From the NCBI GenBank assembly GCA_003249625.1, contig QKII01000147.1:1-49154 (forward strand): a DNA stretch of 49,154 nucleotides, in the 5' to 3' direction. This document shows positions 10,975 to 18,822 of this stretch, piece after piece (the first letter of the stretch is position 1; each line of letters begins with the position of its first letter). The notes beneath the pieces are model-generated. The model saw only the letters and a list, made by a program, of their open reading frames with translations, did not search any database and had not been told where the DNA came from. The DNA comes from Propionivibrio sp. GTDB lineage: Bacteria; Pseudomonadota; Gammaproteobacteria; Burkholderiales; Rhodocyclaceae. Made by a program: the position numbers and the translations under genes.

Positions 10975-13070
10975 TTCCACATCGCCCGCATGCGGGCGGC
11001 GAGGTCGATGCGCGGACCCGCTGTGGCAGGATTTCGGGCCTGCCACTCTTCGAAACCCGGTACCTCGGGTTGTGGCCAGGTGCGTTCCTCGAAATGGTGC
11101 AACAGCCGCGCCGGGATAAAGCGTGTCCGACCGGCGTAGACGTGACGGTCGCCGCCACCGGTCGGTCCGGTGGTATAGAAACGTTGCGGTACAAGCACGT
11201 CGAGTTCGTCCTTGGCCCGGGTCAGGGCGACGTAGAGCAGGCGGCGTTCTTCCTCGATTTCCTCTTCGCTGCCGGTGGCCAGATCGGACGGCAGGCAGCC
11301 GTCGACCGCGTTGAGGATCGAGACGGCGCTCCATTCCTTGCCCTTGGCAGAATGAATGGTCGACAGGATCAGGTAGTCCTCGTCGCGCAAGGGAACGCCC
11401 GCTTCGTCGCTGGTGGCATCCGGCGGGTCGAGGGTCAGTTCGGTAAGGAAGCGTTCCTGGTTTGCGTAGGTGGCGGCGATGCGCACCAACTGCTGGATAT
11501 CGGCCCGACGTACGTCGGCGTCCTCGAAGATACCGTCCATCCGGGCGTCGTACCAGCGGGCGAGCTGCTCCATCGGCAGGGGCCAGGCGCTGGGCGCGGG
11601 TTGCCCGGTGTCTTCGAGTGCCGCGACGAGATCCAGCCAGTCCGGACGGGCCGCTTCCGGCACCGGCTGTTCGGCCAGGAGTGTGGCACCCGGCGGCGCC
11701 GACTGGATGTTATCGAGCAGACGGCTGGCGGTCTTCGGGCCGATGCCGGGCAGGAGTTGGAGCGCCCGGAACCCGGCGACACGGTCACGCAGGTTCTGCG
11801 CCCAGCGCAGCAGCGCGAGGACGTCCTTGACGTGGCGCGCTTCGAGAAACTTGAGGCCGCCGAATTTGACGAAAGGAATGTTTCGCCGGGTCAGTTCGAT
11901 TTCGAGACGAACGCTGTGTGAAGCCGAGCGGAAGAGGACGGCCTGCGCTTTCAGTGCCGTGCCGCGTTCTCGTCGTGCGAGGGTTTGCTCCGCGACGTAG
12001 GTGGCCTGGTCAATCTCGTCGCGGAGGCTGATGAGCTGAGGCCGCCGGGCCGAGGCGCGTTCGCTCCACAGGTCCTTGGTAAAGCGCTCCTTGGCGCCGG
12101 CAATGACGGCGTTGGCGGCGGCGAGGATCGGCTGAGTCGATCGGTAGTTTCGGTCGAGGGTAATGATCCGGGCCGGTGGATCGAAATGCCGGGGGTATTC
12201 GAGAATGTTGCGCACCGTGGCGCCACGAAAACGGTAGATCGACTGGGCATCGTCCCCGACCACGGTCAGCCCGCGCCCGTCAGGTTTGATGGCTCTAAGC
12301 AGGGACGCCTGCAAGTGGTTGGTGTCCTGGTATTCATCGACTAGGACATGGGGAAAGCGGCGGCCGAGTTCGGCGGCGATGTCAGGGTCACAGGCCATTT
12401 GCGCCCAATAGAGCAGCAAGTCATCGTAGTCGAGCACCTGCTGTGCCTGTTTGGCTTCGACGTAGCCGAGGAACAGGGTCTTGAGTTCCGCCTCCCATTC
12501 ACTGCACCAGGGAAAGGTGGATTGCAGCACCTCGCCGAGATCGCTCTGAGTATTGACCGTGCTGGAGTAGATCGCCAGGCACGTGCCTTTCAAGGGGAAG
12601 CGCTTCCCCTGAGCGGAGAGATCGAGTTCGTGGCGCACGAGATTCATCAGATCGGCCGAGTCTTCCCGGTCGTGGATGGTGAACGCGGGGTCGAGACCGA
12701 TCCGGCCAGCGTATTCGCGCAACAGGCGCGCACCGACGCTGTGGAAGGTACCTGCCCAAGGGAAACCGTTGCTGACCAGTGTGGCGTGACGTGGCGAGAC
12801 CTGCCCGGCAATACGCTGCACGCGCCGGGTCATCTCATCAGCGGCGCGGCGCGAGAAGGTGAGCAGGAGCAACCGATCCGGATCGGCCCCGTACGCGAGC
12901 AGATGTGCGACCCGGTGCGCCAGGGTATTGGTCTTGCCCGTGCCGGCGCCGGCAATGATCAGCAGCGGGTCGCTGACGACGCCGGGGCCGATGCCATGTG
13001 TCGCCGCTTCGCGTTGCGCGTCGTTGAGGCGGGCGAGATAGGCCGGAGCGGTAACAGTTACGTCGTTCAT
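10971..13070 (-). CDS. UvrD/Rep-type superfamily 1 DNA helicase in the SOS operon
   Basis: This 699-residue protein has the SF1A helicase motifs in order: LLIIAGAGTGKTNTLAHRV (Walker A, about 35-53), the Ia/Ib region LLLLTFSRRAADEMTRRV, HVLVDEYQDTNHLQ (DExx box), VVGDDAQSIYRFRGA, LDRNYRSTQPIL, then TIHSAKGKEWSAVSI and RRLLYVALTRAKDEL. It should unwind or translocate on DNA with 3'-5' polarity using ATP. It is similar in size to UvrD/PcrA but is encoded within an umuDC operon, not beside uvrD-like housekeeping genes. The start overlaps the preceding small gene (ATGA), and the end overlaps umuD. Substrate preference cannot be inferred. Confidence 0.93.
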   Translation of the reverse strand: MNDVTVTAPAYLARLNDAQREAATHGIGPGVVSDPLLIIAGAGTGKTNTLAHRVAHLLAYGADPDRLLLLTFSRRAADEMTRRVQRIAGQVSPRHATLVSNGFPWAGTFHSVGARLLREYAGRIGLDPAFTIHDREDSADLMNLVRHELDLSAQGKRFPLKGTCLAIYSSTVNTQSDLGEVLQSTFPWCSEWEAELKTLFLGYVEAKQAQQVLDYDDLLLYWAQMACDPDIAAELGRRFPHVLVDEYQDTNHLQASLLRAIKPDGRGLTVVGDDAQSIYRFRGATVRNILEYPRHFDPPARIITLDRNYRSTQPILAAANAVIAGAKERFTKDLWSERASARRPQLISLRDEIDQATYVAEQTLARRERGTALKAQAVLFRSASHSVRLEIELTRRNIPFVKFGGLKFLEARHVKDVLALLRWAQNLRDRVAGFRALQLLPGIGPKTASRLLDNIQSAPPGATLLAEQPVPEAARPDWLDLVAALEDTGQPAPSAWPLPMEQLARWYDARMDGIFEDADVRRADIQQLVRIAATYANQERFLTELTLDPPDATSDEAGVPLRDEDYLILSTIHSAKGKEWSAVSILNAVDGCLPSDLATGSEEEIEEERRLLYVALTRAKDELDVLVPQRFYTTGPTGGGDRHVYAGRTRFIPARLLHHFEERTWPQPEVPGFEEWQARNPATAGPRIDLAARMRAMWK

Positions 13071-13267
13071 GCGGAACAGGCAATGTCATCGGAAGAGGAG
13101 ATCGTGGGGTCGTGTAACTCGGAGCGGACGGTCGCAATCCAGACGATCGCTTCGTCGCACTCCGGGCAGATGCGGTATTGCTGTACGCCGTGCCGTGCCG
13201 GCTCCATACGGGCTGGATCGATCGGTGCGTGGCAGTGGGGGCAGATGAAGCGGTGTTGGGCGGACAT
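13067..13267 (-). CDS. Small zinc-ribbon-like protein, first gene of the SOS operon
   Basis: The 66-residue product has two CxxC pairs, Phe-Ile-Cys-Pro-His-Cys and Ile-Cys-Pro-Glu-Cys-Asp, about 25 residues apart, as in a rubredoxin-like zinc ribbon. It may bind zinc and nucleic acid or protein, but no family was recognised. GAGGAG lies 6-7 bases before the ATG. The LexA box is 15 bases upstream of the start, so it is the first gene to be induced. Its stop overlaps the helicase start, implying coupled translation and perhaps a joint role. The function is unknown. Confidence 0.75.
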   Translation of the reverse strand: MSAQHRFICPHCHAPIDPARMEPARHGVQQYRICPECDEAIVWIATVRSELHDPTISSSDDIACSA

Positions 13268-13282
13268 GGCAAACTCCTCGAC

Positions 13283-13302
13283 TACTGTAATTATATACAG
13301 TA
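13283..13302 (-). promoter_or_regulatory. LexA (SOS) box with embedded -10 element
   Basis: TACTGTAATTATATACAGTA fits the E. coli-type LexA consensus (CTGT-N8-ACAG), with perfect TACTGT/ACAGTA half sites. The palindrome extends outward to 12-base perfect arms (13277-13288 and 13297-13308). Read on the minus strand, the box contains a perfect TATAAT, so LexA would cover the core promoter. The -35 region is weak. The first start codon is 15 bases downstream. Confidence 0.93.
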
Positions 13303-13427
13303 GTCGAGTTGGGCATCAGATTGCAATAGTGAAAAGCTCGTACGGTCTTGCCGACCCGTCCCGCTCCGAGGAGAATCGCCGGGTAATCGGCCCATTGTTC
13401 TTCTTACCCACGAAAGGAAGATCCATC

Positions 13428-13685
13428 ATGAAGTTGATCGCCGCCCTCGTGTTTTCTCTCTTTTCCGCTGCCACGTTCGCCCAAGGTCTTGCCGGCTGTA
13501 ATGCCAAGGCCCTCAGCAAGGACGGCAAGCCGCTGGTCGGTGCAGCCAAGACATCCTTCGTCAAGAAGTGCCAGGCCGACATCAAAATCGCTTGTGAAGT
13601 CAAAGCGGTCGGCGAGAATGGCAAGAGGCTTTCTGGCGCCGCCAAGAATTCCTTCATGAAAAAATGCGTGAACGAAGCACCGTAG
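13428..13685 (+). CDS. Secreted protein with two PsiF-type repeats
   Basis: The 85-residue product begins with a signal peptide (KLIAALVFSLFSAATFAQG, cleavage after about residue 19). The mature part consists of two tandem units of the pattern Cys-x-x-Lys-Ala...Leu-x-Gly-Ala-Ala-Lys-x-Ser-Phe-x-Lys-Lys-Cys. These match the PsiF repeat found in E. coli PsiF, a phosphate-starvation-inducible periplasmic protein of unknown function. The four cysteines suggest two disulfides. ATG at 13428 is preceded by AGGAAG. A long upstream reading through the SOS region is a shadow frame. No Pho box was identified. Confidence 0.8.
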   Translation: MKLIAALVFSLFSAATFAQGLAGCNAKALSKDGKPLVGAAKTSFVKKCQADIKIACEVKAVGENGKRLSGAAKNSFMKKCVNEAP

Positions 13686-14006
13686 TCGCGGGCAACGAGA
13701 CGTTTGCGCCGGATAACTACAGATAAAAAAATCCCGGGCCAGTGCGGCTCGGGATTGAAATCCCATCGTTGCGATGGGTCAGGGAGGGTCAATCAGTGTC
13801 AGCGGGGGGGCTGAAGCACGACTGCATCTTAGGCCTGCCTCAAGGCGCCGTCTGTACGTGTTATCACCAATCGCGTAACAGTGTGTGCTGCCTGTTTTTG
13901 AGGCAGTGCCACTTTCCTCTTTTCCGAGAAGACCCTACGGTACTTGTCCCAGCGTTTTCCACAGGCTTGTCCAAGGGTTCTGTGAATCGATCCGCCATGG
14001 AGTTCT
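13686..14006. other. Gene-free stretch after the PsiF-like gene
   Basis: This 321-base stretch holds the minus-strand terminator-like hairpin at 13725-13756 and a second hairpin, CCCATCG-TTG-CGATGGG, at 13762-13778. No protein-coding gene is supported on either strand. It leads into the decayed thermonuclease gene. Confidence 0.45.
13725..13756 (-). terminator. Rho-independent terminator reading on the minus strand
   Basis: The arms AATCCCG and CGGGATT (with an inner GCC/GGC pair) form a strong hairpin, and an A-run at 13725-13731 gives a U-tract for minus-strand transcripts. It does not serve the upstream plus-strand PsiF-like gene well. No minus-strand coding gene is evident upstream of it. 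Confidence 0.6.
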
Positions 14007-14305
14007 TTGGTGCTGCGGAACGGCGTTTTCTGTTTTATTGCCTTTCCTCTGACGGCTACGCCGCTTGTAGCCGAAACACTGACTGTCCCCATCATGGGTA
14101 CCACGGACTGTGAAACGCTTCGGTTGCCGAATCCCGAACACATTATCCGGAGGACACGCCTGGCCGATATCGATGGCCGGGATGTCGGTCTGAGACAGAT
14201 CAAGGCGGGCATGGCTTGATGTTTCAGCCTTACGCCAGAGGGATGACAAAACAGGAGCGAGCTGACCAGGAACACGCCGAATTCCTGGCAAAGCTTCGGC
14301 GGTAG
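14007..14305 (+). pseudogene. Decayed secreted thermonuclease (SNase-like) gene
   Basis: The first part starts with a plausible signal peptide (VFCFIAFPLTATPLVA/E) followed by LTVPIMGTTDCETL and TRLADID. These correspond to the opening of an SNase domain, normally like V-x-G-x-x-D-G-D-T-L and R-L-A-x-I-D-A-P-E. The text then jumps directly to GRDVGLRQIKAGMA, the end of the domain, so about 60-70 residues are missing. A TGA at 14217-14219 ends that frame, but the frame shifted by two bases continues FQPYARGMTKQERADQ and EHAEFLAKLRR, the expected C-terminal helix after the A-G-M-A-W motif. The key Asp of the DGD motif is also changed (TDCET). Together these mark an internal deletion plus a frameshift in a dead gene. 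Confidence 0.65.
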
Positions 14306-14509
14306 CAAACAACGGGGCTTCGACCAATGTGCTTATCCCTCCGGTGGCAACCTGGTTCAAGTACAAGGAACCAAGAGGAGAAATCTTAGTCGTATCGGTT
14401 CATTGGCGTTCCTTTAAATAGCGCCGAAAAATCAAACCGATGAGGGCTGCGAGTGTCGGTTTGGCTACGCCGGACACAACACTGTTCTGAATGTAAAAAG
14501 GAGCGGGCC

Positions 14510-14677
14510 ATGGGGAACGTGTCTGCAAGGGCGGTTCAGTCACAGCAGATTTCAAGCGTTCGCTTTGCGTGTACTACAGACGGCTGTGACACTGCGTCAG
14601 GCCAGCGTCTTCATAACCGAAGATGGATGATCGGGCTACGGGCGCAGTACTTTGACAACGACGCTCGAGTGATCTGA
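14510..14677 (+). CDS. Possible small leader protein of 55 residues, unknown
   Basis: An ATG at 14510 is preceded by AAAAGGAG, and the frame ends in a TGATG overlap with the following sensor gene, so it could be translated and coupled to it. The sequence is soluble, with two Cys and several Arg, and shows no recognised family. Upstream extension to 14453 is possible but lacks a ribosome-binding site. The strong ribosome-binding site and the stop-start overlap are the only support. Confidence 0.3.
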   Translation: MGNVSARAVQSQQISSVRFACTTDGCDTASGQRLHNRRWMIGLRAQYFDNDARVI

Positions 14678-15450
14678 TGGCGCTTTTTTGGCGAATTTTG
14701 GGCGCTGTGATACTGGTTAACCTGACCGTCGTGGGGCTATTTACCGCGCTGGCTACGATGCAGTTCGCAGGTGTAAATACGAGTCTCGCCGGCGAGCGCC
14801 TTCAAGTGCTTGCCATCCGGGCCGCGGCTCCCTTTGAGCAGGCCGTGCGGCTTGGGCTTTCGCTCGACACTGTCCGTAACGCTAGTGTTCTGATCGAAAG
14901 AGCAAAACAATGGGATGAATCGATCAACGCGATCCACGTGTTTCGGAGTGACGGAACCGTTGTCTTCTCCTCAGTTGGCGCTCCACCGGAACGAATTCCT
15001 GAACGGGTCGAGGCAATGCGACGGCAGACGGGGGGGCGCTCCAAGTTCATCGAGATGGAAGATCGTCTTCTGAGTGGGGTCGAGATTCTTGGGAGCGATG
15101 GTCGAAGCAGCGGATACCTCCTCATCGAATATCCTGCTTCCAGTGCGACTACCCGCGCGCTAGCGATGATCGCAGAGTTGGGGATGAGCTCGATGGCTGC
15201 GCTTCTCCTGGCTAGCTTGATTGGCGCCGCCATGTTGCGCTTGGGACTCGCACGCGAGATCGGGCATTTCCGTACGCTGGATGGTGTAATCGACGCATTT
15301 GAGCGGTCGGCGTGGCGCACTGCCGCAGGAGCCAACTCGGTCAACGATTTGCATGATGCTACAGATCTGCGCGCCCAACTCGAACGCGCTGAAGAGTGTT
15401 ACCGGTCTGCAGGCCAGTTCCTCGGTCAACACAGGGGCGAAGCCCCATGA
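14677..15450 (+). CDS. Membrane-anchored sensor-domain protein without output domain
   Basis: The 257-residue protein has a transmembrane segment at about 7-29, a periplasmic domain of about 135 residues, a second transmembrane segment at about 168-190, and only about 65 cytoplasmic residues ending in a coiled-coil-like region (LRAQLERAEECYRSAG). The periplasmic part contains INAIHVFRSDGTVVFSS, resembling a small Cache/PAS-like sensor core. It resembles the N-terminal half of the next gene's product, suggesting a duplicated sensor. No kinase, cyclase or methyl-accepting domain is present. Start and stop overlap its neighbours (TGATG and ATGA), so it is part of a coupled operon. The function is unknown. 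Confidence 0.75.
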   Translation: MALFWRILGAVILVNLTVVGLFTALATMQFAGVNTSLAGERLQVLAIRAAAPFEQAVRLGLSLDTVRNASVLIERAKQWDESINAIHVFRSDGTVVFSSVGAPPERIPERVEAMRRQTGGRSKFIEMEDRLLSGVEILGSDGRSSGYLLIEYPASSATTRALAMIAELGMSSMAALLLASLIGAAMLRLGLAREIGHFRTLDGVIDAFERSAWRTAAGANSVNDLHDATDLRAQLERAEECYRSAGQFLGQHRGEAP

Positions 15451-17435
15451 AAGAAAACATCAATGCTTTTGCACGCTCCGGAATGCATCTGCGCTTGGTT
15501 ACGGTGGTGGCAGGCGTCGTCCTGGCTACTATCGCCGCGGTAGGTTTTGTGACCGTCGTCGCCTTCGAACGAGCGATTTCGCCCGAGTTGGAGCAGCGCG
15601 CGCGCCTCACGGGCAGCCTTGTCCGGGCCGAACTGCAGCGCGTGCTAGAACTGGGCGTGCCTTTCGAAGCCGTGAGCGGTTTGGAACGCTACCTTGCGAA
15701 GTCACTGCAGGATTTTGAGGAGGTCGCCCGGATTTCTGTAGTGGCTGTAGACGGCACAATAGTCGCGGAGGCGGATCGTCTGCGCGAGCCCGGTAAAATA
15801 TCACCTGATCCTCGCAGAAGTAGCCAACCCGCACTACGTCTGCCAGTATTGGACGCTAGCCGCGTCGTAGGCCATGTGGAGGTCCAACTGGATCCTCGGG
15901 TTCTCCAAAGCCGTTTGCGCAATGTCTTCCTTGACGTGGCGGTTCTCGCTATAGCAGCGACTCTGGTTGCCGTCGAGCTGGTTCTTGCAATCATCGCCGG
16001 CACCGTTCGTTTTCCCCTTGAGCAACTCGGTCGTTTGCTTGAAGAGCATGCAGGCGGCGATTTCCGTCGCCGTGTCCCGGAGCGAGGCATCAGTGGAATT
16101 CTGCGCATGGCCCGCCGGCTCAACGATCACGCGACCGACCTGGCGGAGCGCTTCCGCGTCATGCCAGAACGTCTCAGGCTGAGCATCGCTGCAACGGGGG
16201 CATGGCAGATTGCCAGTAGCACACCCACGTTGATGCGAGTATCCGAGGTTGGCGATATTCGCATAGCGCTGTTCCTGTACTCCGCTGCGACCGAAGTGGC
16301 TACCGCCTTCATGCCTGTCTTCGCTAGCGCGGCGGAACGTCCGGATAACATTCCTTCAGCGTGGGCCGCTGCATTGCCACTGCTCGCCTATCTGCTGGCT
16401 TTGGCTATCCTGTTGCCGCTGTCAGGGGGGCTGGCAGCGCGCTATGGGCCTCGACGACTTTTTCTCGGCGCAATCGTGCCCACATGTATCTCTCTCGCCG
16501 CGCTCGCAAACAGCGAAAGCCTTTTCGCCATAATCGTGTGGCGTGCGGCGATGGCGGCCTCCTACGCCCTCGCAACAGTGAGCTGCCAGGAATACGCGCT
16601 GCGTGCGAGTGCCGATCACGGTGGGGTGCAGGGGTCCAGTGCCTTCCTTAGTGTCATCTTTGCGGGGGTGTTCTGCGGATCGACGCTCGGTGGTGTGCTG
16701 GCAGGTCGATTCGGATTTGGAGCCGCCTTCGTGGCGGGGGCGACGATTTGCGTGGTTGCCGGGCTGTTGGGGATGCGCACAATGTCCGGCGACGCTGGTG
16801 ACCCATGCCCTCGTTCGATTTCAGGGCCACATGGTGGCAGGGAACGGCGCGCGTGGCCTGGCCGTGATTTTATTGTGCTGGTCCTTGGTGTGGTGGTTCC
16901 GATGCAAGCAACCACTGCTGTCGTGGTCTGGTACCTGGTTCCTTTAATGCTCGCAGCGCAGGGGGCAGGACCCGCGGAGATCACGCGGGTGGTGATGATC
17001 TACTACTTGGCCAGCGTCGCGGTGGGGCCCGTTACGTCGCGGCTCGCATACGAACCGAGCCGCTTCGTGCCGCTGGTGGCGGCCGGGGCGGGGGGGGCTG
17101 CTGTGACGTTGGTAGCCGCAAGTCAGGCGGCCTCGGCGTTGTCGCTCGCGGCTGCCATGGCGGCACTGGGGGCGGCACACGCGTTGCAGCGCGCTCCGCA
17201 GTATGCCATCGCCGGCAGTTGGATGCGCAAGGGGGCTGGCTCGCTTGGGTGGCTACGGCTGGGGGAGCGTGTCGGAGCCATCGTGGGGCTTGGCTGCAGT
17301 GCGCTGCTACTGCAGGGGCAGGACGCGCAGACCAGCCTCGCACAGCTCGGGGCGGTCGTGTTTTCGGCTCTCGTAGCCTTCGTCGTGCTTCACGTCTTCA
17401 ACCGCAGCAACACCCAGGAGGAGGCCGTATCATGA
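15447..17435 (+). CDS. Sensor-HAMP domain fused to a major facilitator superfamily transporter
   Basis: This 662-residue protein appears to be a fusion. Residues 1-190 form a TM-periplasm-TM sensor: TM1 at about 16-40, a periplasmic region with RISVVAVDGTIVAEAD, and TM2 at about 160-187. Residues about 188-240 look like a HAMP linker (FPLEQLGRLLEEHAGGDFRR). From about 270 to the end lies a full MFS permease of roughly 12 helices, with the motif GGLAARYGPRRLFLG (motif A) between helices 2 and 3. The cytoplasmic linker is joined directly to the transporter and no enzymatic output is present. A sensor acting on a fused transporter is the simplest reading. ATG at 15447 overlaps the upstream stop; GAGG lies before the next gene. 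The substrate is unknown. Confidence 0.75.
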   Translation: MKENINAFARSGMHLRLVTVVAGVVLATIAAVGFVTVVAFERAISPELEQRARLTGSLVRAELQRVLELGVPFEAVSGLERYLAKSLQDFEEVARISVVAVDGTIVAEADRLREPGKISPDPRRSSQPALRLPVLDASRVVGHVEVQLDPRVLQSRLRNVFLDVAVLAIAATLVAVELVLAIIAGTVRFPLEQLGRLLEEHAGGDFRRRVPERGISGILRMARRLNDHATDLAERFRVMPERLRLSIAATGAWQIASSTPTLMRVSEVGDIRIALFLYSAATEVATAFMPVFASAAERPDNIPSAWAAALPLLAYLLALAILLPLSGGLAARYGPRRLFLGAIVPTCISLAALANSESLFAIIVWRAAMAASYALATVSCQEYALRASADHGGVQGSSAFLSVIFAGVFCGSTLGGVLAGRFGFGAAFVAGATICVVAGLLGMRTMSGDAGDPCPRSISGPHGGRERRAWPGRDFIVLVLGVVVPMQATTAVVVWYLVPLMLAAQGAGPAEITRVVMIYYLASVAVGPVTSRLAYEPSRFVPLVAAGAGGAAVTLVAASQAASALSLAAAMAALGAAHALQRAPQYAIAGSWMRKGAGSLGWLRLGERVGAIVGLGCSALLLQGQDAQTSLAQLGAVVFSALVAFVVLHVFNRSNTQEEAVS

Positions 17436-18424
17436 GTTTGATCCGCTTCGTGCTTATGTCGTTTGTGGTTGCTGTCGGTGCCTCCAGCGCCTTCGCAGCT
17501 CCATTCAAGATAATGATTGTGACCTGGAGCGGGTGTGAACAAGCATGTCAGGGCTTCGAGGACTACCTGCGTGAGCAGCGCGTCCCCGCCGAAATCATGC
17601 TGCGCGATGCGGGCGGGCAGAAGGAACGACTGCTCGCGATCAGGCAAGAGGCGGCGGCTAGCCGGCCGGATCTGGTGGTGACATACGGCACCAACGTGAG
17701 TCGTGCGTTGGCCGGTACCCTTGACGATGCAGAGTCGCGCGTTCGTCTCTCTATGCCGAAAGTCTTCATGATAGTCGCCGATCCGGTGGGCGCGGGGTTG
17801 GTGCGCAGCCTCGACTCTCCGGGGCGTAGCGACCTTACGGGCACTTACAACCGCGTACCTGAGACGGTTAACATCGAGACCATTCGGTCCTACCTGCCTC
17901 GTTTCCGGCGTTTGGGGTTGCTGGTGAACCGGGACGAGAAGAATGCGCTGGTGAAGCTCGACGAAATGGTGGCGCTGGGCAAGTCGATCGGCTTTGATGT
18001 GGTGTCAGCCGATTTGTCCCTCGATGGGCAGGGAAAACCACGAGGCGAGGACATCGCCACAAAGCTTGGAGATCTGAAAGCCGCAGGGGTGGATTTCGTC
18101 TACCTCGGGTCTTCTTCTTTCCTGCGCGAACAGCGCGATACATTTACCTCTGCGGCGCTCGCACAAGGTCTCCCGTTGCTGACACCCTATGAGGTGATGG
18201 TTCGCGAGTCGAAGGCCCTAATGTCCGTGGCTGCCCGCTATTATGACGTTGGACGTCTAGCTGCCGAGCAGGCGCGCAAGATTCTTCAAGACGGTGCCGA
18301 ACCGGGGCGCCTGCCCATCGCGCGCATCACGCGCTTCGCAATTACCATCAATATGAGTGTGGCCAAGCAATTGCGGAAGATTCCGCCAATCGAATTGTTG
18401 CAGGTGGCAGAGATTGTGAATTGA
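17432..18424 (+). CDS. Periplasmic ABC_sub_bind-family (TrpX-like) substrate-binding protein
   Basis: From ATG 17432 the protein has 330 residues, with a signal peptide (FVLMSFVVAVGASSAFA, cleaved near residue 22). The mature part follows the PF04392 pattern of two Rossmann-like lobes: FKIMIVTWSGC, then RPDLVVTYGTNVSRALAG, PKVFMIVADPVGAGLV, FRRLGLLVNRDEKNALVK and GVDFVYLGSSSFLREQRD. Homologues bind aromatic amino acids or related small molecules for ABC import, but no ABC permease or ATPase is nearby. It overlaps the fusion gene (ATGA), so it probably supplies ligand to the sensors or the transporter. An upstream extension to 17219 is a shadow of the MFS gene. Confidence 0.85.
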   Translation: MSLIRFVLMSFVVAVGASSAFAAPFKIMIVTWSGCEQACQGFEDYLREQRVPAEIMLRDAGGQKERLLAIRQEAAASRPDLVVTYGTNVSRALAGTLDDAESRVRLSMPKVFMIVADPVGAGLVRSLDSPGRSDLTGTYNRVPETVNIETIRSYLPRFRRLGLLVNRDEKNALVKLDEMVALGKSIGFDVVSADLSLDGQGKPRGEDIATKLGDLKAAGVDFVYLGSSSFLREQRDTFTSAALAQGLPLLTPYEVMVRESKALMSVAARYYDVGRLAAEQARKILQDGAEPGRLPIARITRFAITINMSVAKQLRKIPPIELLQVAEIVN

Positions 18425-18822
18425 TCGTGTCGGTGGCAGGGGAGTTTTGGGCCTGTGTAATTAAAGAAGCTCTTTAGAGACGGCGGAACTGAGGTTATCT
18501 CGGTACGCTGGCCGACTTTCCTGTCGGCAAGATCGTCATTTCTTCCACTTTTGGGGCGGATTCACAGGCCGGGCCGGTTGGTCATGAATTCAACCTTGTT
18601 TTGCCCGTTGCCGAGATCCGTTACCGAACGCAGCGAAGCCTTCTTCCCGTCAGGCGATACAATTCCTTACAATTTCCAATGCAGTTGGCGAATCGGAGCA
18701 ACAGGTCGGGCGCACACTGCACGCTGTGGAGAGGAACTCGCGTTGCAGGTGTTTTACCGCTGTTTCGGATCAACGAGATGAAGGCGATGCGCCAACGGCG
18801 CATGTCCGAGGTGGAGAAGGTT
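18425..18822. other. Intergenic region after the sensor/MFS operon
   Basis: No gene is supported in these 398 bases. A short inverted repeat GCCGAC-TTTCCT-GTCGGC lies near 18511-18528 without a T-tract. The open frame reaching back to 18601 from the following gene is not used, because its early part shows no signal peptide or family pattern. Confidence 0.4.

Noticed and set aside
10501..11334. Longer umuD reading reaching into the helicase gene
   Set aside because: The first 120 residues are a shadow of the helicase frame; the start at 10974 gives a normal UmuD and an ATGA overlap.
12348..13685. Long plus-strand frame ending in the PsiF-like gene
   Set aside because: All but the last 85 codons lie antisense to the helicase and cross the LexA box; only the signal-peptide start at 13428 is sensible.
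13829..14366. Minus-strand frames over the thermonuclease remnant
   Set aside because: No known fold or start signals; the plus strand gives a readable, though broken, SNase instead.
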